64,000 bases of DNA from Trichomonas vaginalis G3 (Eukaryota > Parabasalia > Trichomonadida > Trichomonadidae), in assembly GCF_026262505.1 (NCBI RefSeq), contig NC_067206.1, positions 9,420,268 through 9,484,267 on the forward strand, written 5' to 3'. Position numbers and translations under genes: made by a program. The notes beneath the pieces were generated by a model. It was not told the origin of the DNA, ran no database searches, and worked only from the letters and a program-made list of their open reading frames with translations. Each line of letters starts with the position of its first letter. Positions within the stretch are counted from its first letter, which is position 1. Shown piece by piece: positions 43,814-54,023 of this stretch.

Positions 43814-45069
43814 TTACAAATATTGCTAGATTTTTTTTAGGTTTGATTCAAAAAAATTCAATGGAAGAATCGATATTTTATTTTGTGAAAATTATACTAC
43901 TATTTTTATCTAAATGCATTATGAAACGACATCAAATGTTCAAATTTTAATCAAATTGAGGCAATCATAACACAAAAAATGAAAATAAAATAATCGATTA
44001 TTTAAAAAATATTTTTGGAAAAATTAATGTACGAATTATAATTCGTATTTTGTTAAAGATCGCTCATTTAGAAATGTTATTGTAAACTTTTCAATTTTTG
44101 CGAGATTATTCAAAAGAAGCAATTGGGATATCTTTAGATAGGATAGAGTATTTGTAGTTCTAATTTTTAAAATTTATGAATAATAATGATTAATGAAAGA
44201 TTTTTCACAAATTGTGCGACCATTCAAGGAATCTAATAGGTTTGATCGAAGTATTTGTATTTAATTCCATTTTTACAATTGTTTTTCCAGTTGATATGTG
44301 AATCTTTTGACTGAACATGAACCAGATTTGAATCGTTATGGATTATATTATTAAATAGTAGACTATGGAGTTGCATTCTTAATACATAATTTCCTTTATA
44401 ATTGTATTGCTAAAAAACTATGTTTTAAATCGCATTAGATAATAGAACTACTTTTTCATTGAAAAAATCGATGGAGTCAATTCCCCATGGAAAAGTATAA
44501 TAAAGCAATTAGCATATAAGCAGATAACAAGAGAAAGCAAAACCGTAACATAATCTTCAGTAGAATCAAAGGTATATGCATAAGGATTCATCTATCCATT
44601 GGAAGCTGATAGTAAATTTAATAAAAAGCACTTGTAAATTCCATTAAATTGAATTTCAATTCATAAATGCAAGAGGATACTTAAAATTAACACCACCACT
44701 TAAATATAAATGGAATAAATATCGTTTTCTTTCATTGTTGTTCTGTGGTTACTTGAAATCGTGATTTCCAATTTAAAATTATACATTATTTGCTTTGAAA
44801 TACAGTTTTTATATTAATAAATGAAATGAAACTGATGAAACACATATGAAAAATAGCAAATTTGAAATTCACATCACTCTCAAAAGTGAAATTTCTTGTA
44901 AATCGGAAAAAACGAAGATGTTAATTAGTATGAAAATATTGATTTCAATTCTTTCCTCAAAATCACATTCAATTAATTTTGAATGACCAATATTCGGAAA
45001 ATGTGTGAGGAATTAAATGTCATGCACAATACAAAACAAATTAACTGACTTTTTTGTCGCCGATAAAAT
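43814..45069. other. Intergenic between divergent genes, no gene seen
   Basis: About 1.26 kb of AT-rich sequence between the cotransporter and the kinase starts. No repeat pair or RNA gene is apparent. Confidence 0.5.
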
Positions 45070-45075
45070 TCATTC
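45070..45075 (+). promoter_or_regulatory. Initiator (Inr) of the kinase gene
   Basis: TCATTC ends 3 bases before the ATG at 45079; such very short leaders are normal in trichomonads. Confidence 0.5.
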
Positions 45076-45078
45076 TGA

Positions 45079-45996
45079 ATGAAAAATATAGGCCCCTATG
45101 AACCCCATAGATTTCTTGGATCAGGATCATTCAGCGGTGTTTGGGAATGCCAACATATGAACACAGGTGAATCTGTTGCTTGCAAGGTTGTAGATATAAA
45201 TACCGCGATTTCAGATCAAGTTTATCCCCATTTTCGAAATGAATTACTAATTCATAGTAAAATCCACCATTCTAGCATAACACAGTTAAAAGATATTATA
45301 ATGGATAATGAAAATATTTACATTTTTATTGAACTATGTAATGGTGGTGATTTGAATGATATAGTACAAGACGTCGAAGGTCTCACAGAAGATGAGGCAA
45401 AACATTATTTCCACCAGATCATTGATGCTCTTTCCTATATTCATAAACTAGGAGTTGCACATCGTGATGTTAAGCTAGAAAATATTCTTATTACGACCGA
45501 TGATGATGCCAAACTTACAGATTTCGGATTATGCAAGCAACAACGTGGAAACGATCCCACGTTAACTACATGCGGTACACTAGTTTATGCTGCACCAGAA
45601 ATCATTCGAGAAGAACCATACAATGGAATGAAAGCAGATATATGGTCTGCTGGTATTGTTCTTTATGCAATGATTGCAGCTCATTTTCCGTGGATTGTTC
45701 CAGATGATTTACCACCAGATATTCTCATGAAAGAAACTGCAAAGCAGATAGCAGAAGGAGATATATCATTACCCGATGGAATTAGCGATCAACTACAGAA
45801 TTTATTAGGAAATATGTTAAATGTTGATCCAGAAGAGAGACCAACGGCAGATGAAATACTTCAGCACCCATGGTTTGCTGATTTGAACGATCCAGAAGAG
45901 TATGACGAGCAGCCAAATAATGATATTGTAAATCTTGTCGAAAACTTGCTTCATGACCTTGATATGAGAAGGGAAAATGCTAAAAAAGGTAAATAG
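45079..45996 (+). CDS. Ser/Thr protein kinase, CAMK/AMPK-like
   Basis: A 305-residue protein that is a complete kinase domain with a short tail. Glycine loop GSGSFSGV at residues 14-21, the ATP-anchoring lysine in VACKVV (K36), HRDVKLEN at 128-135 with the catalytic aspartate 130, DFG at 148-150, APE at 172-174 and a conserved DIWSAGIVLYAM. The LTDFGLCK and HPWF motifs fit the CAMK/CAMKL group. The domain ends near residue 270 and an acidic helical tail follows, without the regulatory domains of AMPK. All catalytic residues are present, so it should be active. The last 427 bases lie in the segment duplicated at 51668. It converges with the mucin-like gene 168 bases downstream. Confidence 0.88.
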   Translation: MKNIGPYEPHRFLGSGSFSGVWECQHMNTGESVACKVVDINTAISDQVYPHFRNELLIHSKIHHSSITQLKDIIMDNENIYIFIELCNGGDLNDIVQDVEGLTEDEAKHYFHQIIDALSYIHKLGVAHRDVKLENILITTDDDAKLTDFGLCKQQRGNDPTLTTCGTLVYAAPEIIREEPYNGMKADIWSAGIVLYAMIAAHFPWIVPDDLPPDILMKETAKQIAEGDISLPDGISDQLQNLLGNMLNVDPEERPTADEILQHPWFADLNDPEEYDEQPNNDIVNLVENLLHDLDMRRENAKKGK

Positions 45997-46164
45997 ATAA
46001 TACAGTTTTGTACATACACTTAATAATAAAAATTCGATATAAATTATCATGAAAATAGACATAAAATGTTTGTACTAAATACAATTAACATGTAAATATA
46101 GTCCTAAAAAGATTTTTTAATGTATATAACGCATAAAATATAATAAAAATGAAAATAACATGAA

Positions 46165-48075
46165 TTAAAGCCAAATATCATTGTTTTCGGCATTACCTTG
46201 GTTATTTTTATCTGATGGTTCTTCATCCGGTACATCTTCAAACACTTCGATATGGCCATCATTACCTGATTCCAAGCTTGCCTGCCACCATAGGGATGTC
46301 TGCGTTTTATTATCCTCAGTAACGATATCAATTGGTGTTTCATTGCCCATTTCATAGAATGAAGCTGATCCACCTTCCGATGACTCAGCAGCTGTGGCTT
46401 CCTTTTTCTTCTTACTAACAAAAATTACCACAACAATGATAATTATAATAATAACAACAACGACAACAACAATAATTATAATTGTTGAGCTACTGCCCTT
46501 AGCATTTCTTTGATCTTGATTATTAGAGTTATTGTTTGGCGTTGAAGATGGTGATGGGATTACAACTGTTGTAGATGTGGGTACAATTGGTTCAACTTCT
46601 GATGAAGTAGAAGATGGTATTGTTTCTTCAGAATTGGTGGATGATGATGCTGTTGTTTCTTCAGAATTGGTGGATGATGATGAAGTTGTTTCTTCAGATG
46701 AAGTCGAAGATGATGTTGTTTCTTCAGATGAGGATGATGAGGATGATGATGTTGTTTCTTCAGATGAAGAAGATGAGGATGATGTTGTTTCTTCAGATGA
46801 AGAAGATGATGATGTTGTTTCTTCAGATGAAGATGAGGAAGATGTTGTTTCTTCAGATGAAGAAGATGAGGATGATGTTGTTTCTTCAGATGAAGATGAT
46901 GTTGTTGTTGTTTCTTCAGATGAGGATGATGAGGATGATGTTGTTGTTTCTTCAGAAGATGAAGTTGATGATGACGTTGTTTCTTCAGATGAAGAAGATG
47001 ATGATGTTGTTTCTTCAGATGAAGATGAGGATGATGTTGTTTCTTCAGATGAAGAAGATGAGGATGATGTTGTTTCTTCAGATGAAGATGAGGATGATGT
47101 TGTTTCTTCAGATGAGGATGATGAGGATGATGATGTTGTTTCTTCAGAAGATGAAGTTGATGATGACGTTGTTTCTTCAGATGAGGATGATGAGGATGAT
47201 GATGTTGTTTCTTCAGAAGATGAAGTTGATGATGATGTTGTTTCTTCAGATGAAGATGAGGAAGATGTTGTTTCTTCAGATGAAGAAGATGAGGATGATG
47301 TTGTTTCTTCAGATGAAGATGAAGATGATGTTGTTTCTTCAGATGAGGATGATGAGGATGATGTTGTTTCTTCAGATGAAGATGAGGATGATGTTGTTTC
47401 TTCAGATGAAGAAGATGATGATGTTGTTTCTTCAGATGAAGATGAGGATGATGTTGTTTCTTCAGATGAAGAAGATGAGGATGATGTTGTTTCTTCAGAT
47501 GAAGATGAGGAAGATGTTGTTTCTTCAGATGAAGAAGATGAGGATGATGTTGTTTCTTCAGATGAAGATGATGTTGTTGTTGTTTCTTCAGATGAGGATG
47601 ATGAGGATGATGTTGTTGTTTCTTCAGAAGATGAAGTTGATGATGACGTTGTTTCTTCAGATGAAGAAGATGATGATGTTGTTTCTTCAGATGAAGATGA
47701 GGATGATGTTGTTTCTTCAGATGAAGAAGATGAGGATGATGTTGTTTCTTCAGATGAAGATGATGATGTTGTTGTTTCTTCAGATGAAGAAGATGATGAT
47801 GATGTTGTTTCTTCTGAAGATGATGACGAAGATGTTTCTTCAGATGAAGTAGAAGATGATGATGTTGTTTCTTCGGATGAAGTAGAAGATGAGGATGTTG
47901 TTTCTTCAGATGAAAATGATGAGGATGTTGTTGTTTCTTCAGATGAAGTTGAATTAGATAAGTTTTCAGGTTCTGCAATTAGTTCTTGCACAACTTGCTC
48001 ATTTAATTGCTTTTGAGGAATTCTATTGTAATCATTTGCAAAAAAGCTACTGAGAACAATAAGAATCAAGATCAT
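46165..48075 (-). CDS. Mucin-like S/T/E-repeat type I membrane protein (copy 1)
   Basis: A 636-residue protein from the ATG at 48075. It has an N-terminal signal (MILILIVLSSFF), about 430 residues of (S)n-EETT repeats, a short Pro/Ser/Thr stalk (VPTSTTVVIPSPSSTPNNN), one membrane span made almost only of I and V (about residues 525-550), a KKKK stop-transfer signal and a 70-residue acidic cytoplasmic tail (TEDNKTQTSLWWQAS). The serine/threonine density suggests heavy O-modification, so a surface coat role is likely. A paralogue lies at 52263-53477: signal, stalk, span and tail are alike but the repeat number differs. The repeat tract is a minisatellite at 46.68-47.95 kb. No family is known to me beyond the composition. 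Confidence 0.75.
   Translation of the reverse strand: MILILIVLSSFFANDYNRIPQKQLNEQVVQELIAEPENLSNSTSSEETTTSSSFSSEETTSSSSTSSEETTSSSSTSSEETSSSSSSEETTSSSSSSSEETTTSSSSSEETTSSSSSSSEETTSSSSSSEETTSSSSSSEETTSSSTSSSEETTTSSSSSSSEETTTTSSSSEETTSSSSSSSEETTSSSSSSEETTSSSSSSSEETTSSSSSSEETTSSSSSSEETTSSSSSSEETTSSSSSSSEETTSSSSSSEETTSSSSSSSEETTSSSSSSEETTSSSTSSSEETTSSSSSSSSEETTSSSTSSSEETTSSSSSSSSEETTSSSSSSEETTSSSSSSSEETTSSSSSSEETTSSSSSSEETTSSSTSSSEETTTSSSSSSSEETTTTSSSSEETTSSSSSSSEETTSSSSSSEETTSSSSSSEETTSSSSSSSEETTSSSSSSSSEETTSSSTSSEETTSSSSTNSEETTASSSTNSEETIPSSTSSEVEPIVPTSTTVVIPSPSSTPNNNSNNQDQRNAKGSSSTIIIIVVVVVVIIIIIIVVVIFVSKKKKEATAAESSEGGSASFYEMGNETPIDIVTEDNKTQTSLWWQASLESGNDGHIEVFEDVPDEEPSDKNNQGNAENNDIWL
46680..47950 (-). 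repeat. Coding minisatellite, SSSEETT-type
   Basis: About 1.27 kb of repeated units that each start GTTGTTTCTTCAGATGA on the plus strand and vary by 3-base steps (GAT/GAG/GAA). Length changes in multiples of three keep the frame open. Some longer blocks recur (around 46.78-47.00 and 47.50-47.70 kb read nearly the same), so higher-order duplication has occurred within the tract. Confidence 0.85.
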
Positions 48076-48599
48076 TAAGAATTTTTTTTGTTAAGGTTTC
48101 ACTTCAAAAATTTTAAAGTTTGTGAAAAAAAGGTCTAAAATAAATAATTTCATTTTTATTATTATTTCTTCTAAATTTTGAAAACAATTTAAATGACTTG
48201 TCAAAAAAGTGTATTATTAAAGTTAGACCAGTGTTTGGTAATTTAAAATAAAAATGAATTCATAATTCGAAATCTTCGGTTAGAATCAGTCATTTTAATT
48301 CTTATGGAATCATTGAATCTATATATGGTTTAAAAAAATTGAAAGATTCCTCGATTTTCAAATACGGGCCATTTTTTGAATGAAAATCGATTACAAAATC
48401 TATATTTATTCATAAATGCTCACCTTTTCCTAGAATGCTGATTTTACTAAAATCGCAAAATTTTGAATACCCTCAAATTTTTGCTTTTTTCAATTTCCCT
48501 GAGATCAAAAATGTGATTATAACCGAGTCGGATTTTAGCATTTGTTCATCATAGTATTACCATTATAAATGTTCTTTGATATCCTATACTTCCATATCA
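48076..48599. other. Upstream region of mucin-like gene copy 1
   Basis: AT-rich; bases up to about 48240 resemble 53478-53640 upstream of copy 2. No gene is seen. Confidence 0.55.
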
Positions 48600-48608
48600 G
48601 TATTGGTC

Positions 48609-50553
48609 GAGAGGTTATCGATTTTGTAATTTAATCGTCGTCGTTATCGATTTTGTAATTTAATCGTTATCGTCTTTTTCTAAACGTGCATTTTTACATT
48701 AAAAGCAATGCAACTCCAAAATTAATTGGTATTTAGACTTTAATTAGGTGCAGACAAACGAAATGCAGTCCAAATATTTTGGTGATATATGAATTACATA
48801 AATTTAGGGAAATTGAAATTATATCTTTTTAAATTTTTAGGAAAACAGATTTATAGAATTGTTTAAGTCATCAAAATAATGCAGACTTAGGTCAAATTTT
48901 CCAAATTTAATCATTTGCAAGACTTTCAAGCGACTTCAAAATGTCGAAATATAAGTCCAAAAATAAAATTACGATTACAGTCTATCCTCAATTATTATCA
49001 CGCTAATTATTGAGTGACCCATGCGTTCGTATGTATGTAATACCTTTTAAAAAGGAGATGAGAGAGATAAACTACATTTACAATTTAAATCTGATGTATT
49101 TACTTGTTACATTTACAAATGTAAATGTTTCTCGTAATGTTTACATTTTGTAAGTATAACGAATAAAAATGACGCACTTTTTTTACAAAGTCAAATTATG
49201 CGATACAACTTTACTTGTTACATTTACAAATGTAAATGTTTCTCGTAATGTTTACATTTTGTAAGTATAACGAATAAAAATGACGCACTTTTTTTACAAA
49301 GTCAAATTATTGTTCGATTTTTGCAGCTTGTAAACGATTAATTGTATAAAGCAATTGATATTAGCACGACATAACTGAATAATTCTAATATTGAAATCAA
49401 AAGCCCTTAAAATATCATGATATTTTAATTTCATAACAAATCTAGGAGACTATTTGATGAAAACATATCCGATGTGGGTTTTGTTGTATTATATAACTTG
49501 TTATTGACTTCTTAGCTTTCCAAATTTTTTTCGATAATGAGAAAACGAATGAAAAATCAACATTTGGTCCATTTAAAATTTGATTTGTTTACATTTTTTT
49601 TACTTTTTGAATTTCAATTTATATTTTCCTCAAGAAATACTTTAGATTTTAAGAAACTAAATCATATAATCTACTAAGAAAATATATTAAATCCTATAAT
49701 ACTCAAAGTTTTGTGATAAATCCGATCTTTTTTATTTTACTTTTATTATGTTTTTGCAAACTTAAGGTCTCACTAGGTAAAACATAATACTCTTTGAAGT
49801 TAAGTATTTTCACAAAGAGAGGACCAACAATATCAAAAGATTGAATAAAGATTTGTATTATTTTATTTATTTTTAAGAACATGTTTAAGAACCCTCATTA
49901 TCTCCACGAATATTGCATATTTTTCTATTCTAAGACCACCAAAATTACGTTTTAATATAGAAAATAACATATTTATGTGATGCTAAAGTCGAAGTCCTTA
50001 AATATTTTTGAAATATTTACAAAATATGCTCTTTCTATCATCGATACTTTAATACAGAGCAAATTTAGTAAATGTCATCACATTATTTTTTCATAAATCG
50101 TTTTCGAACTTTTGAAATATTTATTTTAAACCAGTTTTCTACATTTAATATGTGAATTATATCAAAAGTAGATGGGCGATACTTGTAAATCTATTTAAAC
50201 TATTAGTTTGCTATTATTGAAGAACTTTATAATTTTTTTTTCTTATGTATGGAATTAAAGATAATTTTGCCGATTCCAACTGGTTTTTCTATATGAGTTA
50301 AATATGCCAAGTGAAATTGGACTTGCCAATATTGTAAATCGAAGTATGGACTATATATCGATTTTCATTGATTGATGAATAACTCGGAGTAATGTAATTG
50401 TTGATAATGAAAAATAGTTTTCAATTGCTGGTAAGGGCCAATGTATGTTCAATAGCTCCGAAAGCAAAAAATGCACGTTTAGAAAAAGACGATAACGATT
50501 AAATTACAAAATCGATAACGACGACGATTAAATTACAAAATCAATAATGACCC
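48609..50553. mobile_element. Non-autonomous Mutator-like element (MULE) with 9-bp target duplication
   Basis: The ends are inverted repeats of about 90 bases (48609-48700 and 50464-50553) that are nearly identical apart from the outermost dozen bases. Each contains two direct copies of TTATCGATTTTGTAATTTAA-type sequence. The 9-base word GTATTGGTC flanks the element directly on both sides (48600-48608 and 50554-50562), as expected of a Mutator-type target duplication. Unit 2 of the segmental duplication has no such insert, which confirms it as an insertion. The 1.9-kb interior has no transposase frame. A 101-base direct repeat (49099-49199 and 49210-49310) lies inside. Confidence 0.8.
49099..49310. 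repeat. Direct repeat inside the MULE, 111-base period
   Basis: Bases 49099-49199 recur at 49210-49310; the copies look identical. Each includes the palindrome ACATTTACAAATGTAAATGT. Confidence 0.85.
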
Positions 50554-50562
50554 GTATTGGTC

Positions 50563-51667
50563 TCTATTGGATTTCAAAAAAATTCTCCATATTGAGTTGC
50601 AAAAGAAAAAAATTGAGGGTATTTTACAAATGTAAAAGAAGAATCCATTAGAATACAATCAAACCACATCCATCAAATTCAAACCTCAGCCGACCAAACA
50701 TGCAAAATTTATTTAGAATTGCTACATATTTAATCAATTGACGCTGTTTAAATTAATAATTGCGAACAGGCATTTTTATTTTGTGAATAATTTATTCTTT
50801 TTTTGAATTTTTCAATTTTGCTTCAATTTTTGAATGAATTCAATTTATTAACCACTAAAACTTTTTTACACTTGCGAATACTTAAATTTTCATATGTTTA
50901 CCTATATAAATTAAAAATTATATTCATTTAATTCAATTGGGCAATTTCCCTTTAAAAATTCTAATTGATCTGAAATTCCTAAACCAATCCTATTCATGGA
51001 CTATTGGGTTACAATATTTATCAAAAAACCGAAAAAGAAAAGAAATCTGAAATTTCAGATTTAAAAGTCTCTTAATTTCATATATTTCATTAATATTTTT
51101 ATATATTACTCTCATATTCCAGACAAAACATTAAAAAGTTAAAATAATTTTAAAAAATCTTTCCAAATGAGATGCATTTTCATATTCGCCCAATAAATAA
51201 CAATAAACATTGATTTTTACGGATTTGGCATGTATATCTCTAGTCCAAATGAAATTTGATCTGAATGATAGATATTTATGCTATTCAAAACCTTGTAAGA
51301 ATTTGTTTTTGTTTTTTCTTAACTATTACAAGTCAGAAAGCTATAGACACCCTCCCACAATTTTAAAATTTCATACGATTTGCCTGAGATTCATATGGAA
51401 GGAAGAGGTGCCTAAGAGGAGAAATAATTAACCAGATGAATCTAATGCAGGATTTCGAGAAATTTGATTTTTTTGACTTGTAAAGCGTCAAAAATGATTT
51501 GTAAAATGTCAAAAATAATAAATGTATGGAATTAATTTAATATTTTGTCTGATAAATGGATAATTCTTTAACCATGACATAGGCGGTTCATATTTTAATG
51601 AAAATAATATATATAAGCATCAAAAAATGATATTCATTTGTGCTATCTAATACCACCTAAGAAATAA
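50563..51667. other. Remainder of unit 1 and junction, no gene seen
   Basis: Bases 50570-50870 match 53700-54020 and bases 51090-51345 match 55603-55870, so this stretch belongs to the duplicated segment. Bases 51346-51667 are largely unmatched, except that TTTGTGCTATCTA near 51640 also occurs near 55812 and sits next to the duplication joint. No gene is seen. Confidence 0.6.
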
Positions 51668-52094
51668 ATGCGGTACACTAGTTTATGCTGCACCAGAAAT
51701 CATTCGAGAAGAACCATACAATGGAATGAAAGCAGATATATGGTCTGCTGGTATTGTTCTTTATGCAATGATTGCAGCTCATTTTCCGTGGATTGTTCCA
51801 GATGATTTACCACCAGATATTCTCATGAAAGAAACTGCAAAGCAGATAGCAGAAGGAGATATATCATTACCCGATGGAATTAGCGATCAACTACAGAATT
51901 TATTAGGAAATATGTTAAATGTTGATCCAGAAGAGAGACCAACGGCAGATGAAATACTTCAGCACCCATGGTTTGCTGATTTGAACGATCCAGAAGAGTA
52001 TGACGAGCAGCCAAATAATGATATTGTAAATCTTGTCGAAAACTTGCTTCATGACCTTGATATGAGAAGGGAAAATGCTAAAAAAGGTAAATAG
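51668..52094 (+). pseudogene. 3' fragment of the CAMK-like kinase (duplicate)
   Basis: Identical by eye to 45570-45996: it begins at the CGTLVYAAPE activation segment and runs to the stop codon. The glycine loop, ATP-binding lysine, HRD and DFG are all absent, so it cannot be an active kinase. It exists because the duplication boundary fell inside the kinase gene. Any transcript would need an unrelated upstream promoter. Confidence 0.9.
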
Positions 52095-52262
52095 ATAATA
52101 CAGTTTTGTACATACACTTAATAATAAAAATTCGATATAAATTATCATGAAAATAGACATAAAATGTTTGTACTAAATACAATTAACATGTAAATATAGT
52201 CCTAAAAAGATTTTTTAATGTATATAACGCATAAAATATAATAAAAATGAAAATAACATGAA

Positions 52263-53477
52263 TTAAAGCCAAATATCATTGTTTTCGGCATTACCTTGGT
52301 TATTTTTATCTGATGGTTCTTCATCCGGTACATCTTCAAACACTTCGATATGGCCATCATTACCTGATTCCAAGCTTGCCTGCCACCATAGGGATGTCTG
52401 CGTTTTATTATCCTCAGTAACGATATCAATTGGTGTTTCATTGCCCATTTCATAGAATGAAGCTGATCCACCTTCCGATGACTCAGCAGCTGTGGCTTCC
52501 TTTTTCTTCTTACTAACAAAAATTACCACAACAATGATAATTATAATAATAACAACAACGACAACAACAATAATTATAATTGTTGAGCTACTGCCCTTAG
52601 CATTTCTTTGATCTTGATTATTAGAGTTATTGTTTGGCGTTGAAGATGGTGATGGGATTACAACTGTTGTAGATGTGGGTACAATTGGTTCAACTTCTGA
52701 TGAAGTAGAAGATGGTATTGTTTCTTCAGAATTGGTGGATGATGATGCTGTTGTTTCTTCTGAATATGAAGAAGAAGATGTTGTTTCTTCTGAATATGAT
52801 GATAAGGAAGATGATGTTGTTTCTTCAGATGATGATGACGAAGATGTTGTTTCTTCAGAAGAAGATGATGATGAGGATGTTGTTTCTTCTGAAGAAGTTG
52901 ATGATGACGTTGTTTCTTCTGAAGATGATGAGGATGTTGTTTCTTCTGAAGATGATGATGTTGTTTCTTCTGAAGATGATGATGATGAGGATGTTGTTTC
53001 TTCAGATGAGGATGAAGATGTTGTTTCTTCAGATGAAGAAGATGATGATGTTGTTTCTTCTGAAGATGATGAGGATGTTGTTTCTTCTGAAGATGAGGAT
53101 GTTGTTTCTTCTGAAGATGATGAAGATGAGGTTGTTGTTTCTTCAGATGAGGATGAAGATGTCGTTTCTTCAGATGAGGATGAGGTTGTTGTTTCTTCGG
53201 ATGATGTTGTTTCTATTGATGAAGATGATAATGTTGTTTCTTCGGATGAGGATGAGGATGAAGTTGTTGTTTCTTCAGATGAAGTAGAAGATGATGATGT
53301 TGTTTCTTCAGATGAAGATGAGGATGAAGTTGTTGTTTCTTCAGATGAAGTTGAATTAGATAAGTTTTCAAGTTCTGCAAGTAGTTCTTGCACAACTTGC
53401 TCATTTAATTGCTTTTGAGGAATTCTATTGTAATCATTTGCAAAAAAGCTACTGAGAACAATAAGAATCAAGATCAT
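52263..53477 (-). CDS. Mucin-like S/T/E-repeat type I membrane protein (copy 2)
   Basis: A 404-residue paralogue of the protein at 46165-48075, from the ATG at 53477. Signal peptide, stalk, I/V-only membrane span and acidic tail are the same; the tail and span are encoded by DNA identical to copy 1 up to base 52760, while the start region has a few changes (for example LLAELENLSN for LIAEPENLSN). The repeat part is much shorter (about 200 residues) and more varied, with SSSYSEETT and SIETTSSEETT versions. It is intact, so both copies may be expressed. Confidence 0.75.
   Translation of the reverse strand: MILILIVLSSFFANDYNRIPQKQLNEQVVQELLAELENLSNSTSSEETTTSSSSSSEETTSSSSTSSEETTTSSSSSSEETTLSSSSIETTSSEETTTSSSSEETTSSSSSEETTTSSSSSSEETTSSSSEETTSSSSSEETTSSSSSSEETTSSSSSEETTSSSSSSSEETTSSSSEETTSSSSSEETTSSSTSSEETTSSSSSSSEETTSSSSSSEETTSSSLSSYSEETTSSSSYSEETTASSSTNSEETIPSSTSSEVEPIVPTSTTVVIPSPSSTPNNNSNNQDQRNAKGSSSTIIIIVVVVVVIIIIIIVVVIFVSKKKKEATAAESSEGGSASFYEMGNETPIDIVTEDNKTQTSLWWQASLESGNDGHIEVFEDVPDEEPSDKNNQGNAENNDIWL
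52760..53340 (-). repeat. Coding minisatellite of mucin-like copy 2
   Basis: Same unit type as at 46680-47950 but with fewer and more divergent units. It starts exactly where the perfect identity between the two duplication units ends. Confidence 0.8.
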
Positions 53478-54023
53478 TAAGAATTTTTTTGTTAAGGTTT
53501 TACTTCAAAAATTTTAAAGGTTATTTTAAAATGATAAAATAAATTCATGTAGTTTTTATTTCTTATAAATTTTGAAAATAATTCAAATGACTTGACAAAA
53601 AAAAGTGTATTATTCAAGTTAGATCAATGTATGTGTTTTGAAATTCAGTTTGAATCAGTGGTTTATTGAAGTTATTTAATTAATTTTTGTAGAATTAGCA
53701 AAATCTAAATGTGACTAAAGATATAAAAAATAAAAAAATAAAATAAAAAAAAGATTGAATTTGAAAGGTACTCAAATTTTGAATATTTTGCAAATATAAA
53801 AGAAGGATTTATTGGTATATAATTAAACTGTATTCATCAAATGCAAACCTTAGCCGATCAAGCATGCAAAATTTATTTAGAATTGCTACATATTTAATCA
53901 ATTGACGCTGTTTAAATTAATAATTGCGAACAGGCATTTTTATTTTGTGAATAATTTATTCTTTTTTTTTGAATTTTTCAATTAGGCTTCAATTTTTGAA
54001 TGAATTCAATTTATTACACTTGC
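53478..54023. other. Upstream region of mucin-like gene copy 2
   Basis: Matches the corresponding part of unit 1 on both sides of the MULE insertion there. No gene is seen. Confidence 0.55.

Larger units (their letters stand above)
45570..51345. repeat. Segmental duplication, unit 1
   Basis: The unit starts inside the kinase gene, contains the kinase 3' end and the first mucin-like gene, and continues upstream of that gene to about 51345. The matching unit 2 is 51668-55870. Bases 45570-46662 are identical by eye to 51668-52760 (offset 6098). Beyond that the match is looser (by eye roughly 75-90%), and unit 1 alone carries the 1.9-kb element at 48609-50553. Confidence 0.85.

Noticed and set aside
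46532-48016. 494-codon open frame on the plus strand through the mucin-like repeats (VVSSDEDE pattern)
   Set aside because: It mirrors the minus-strand SSSEETT repeat. The minus-strand product has signal peptide, membrane span and tail; this one has only repeat. The same applies to 52630-53418.
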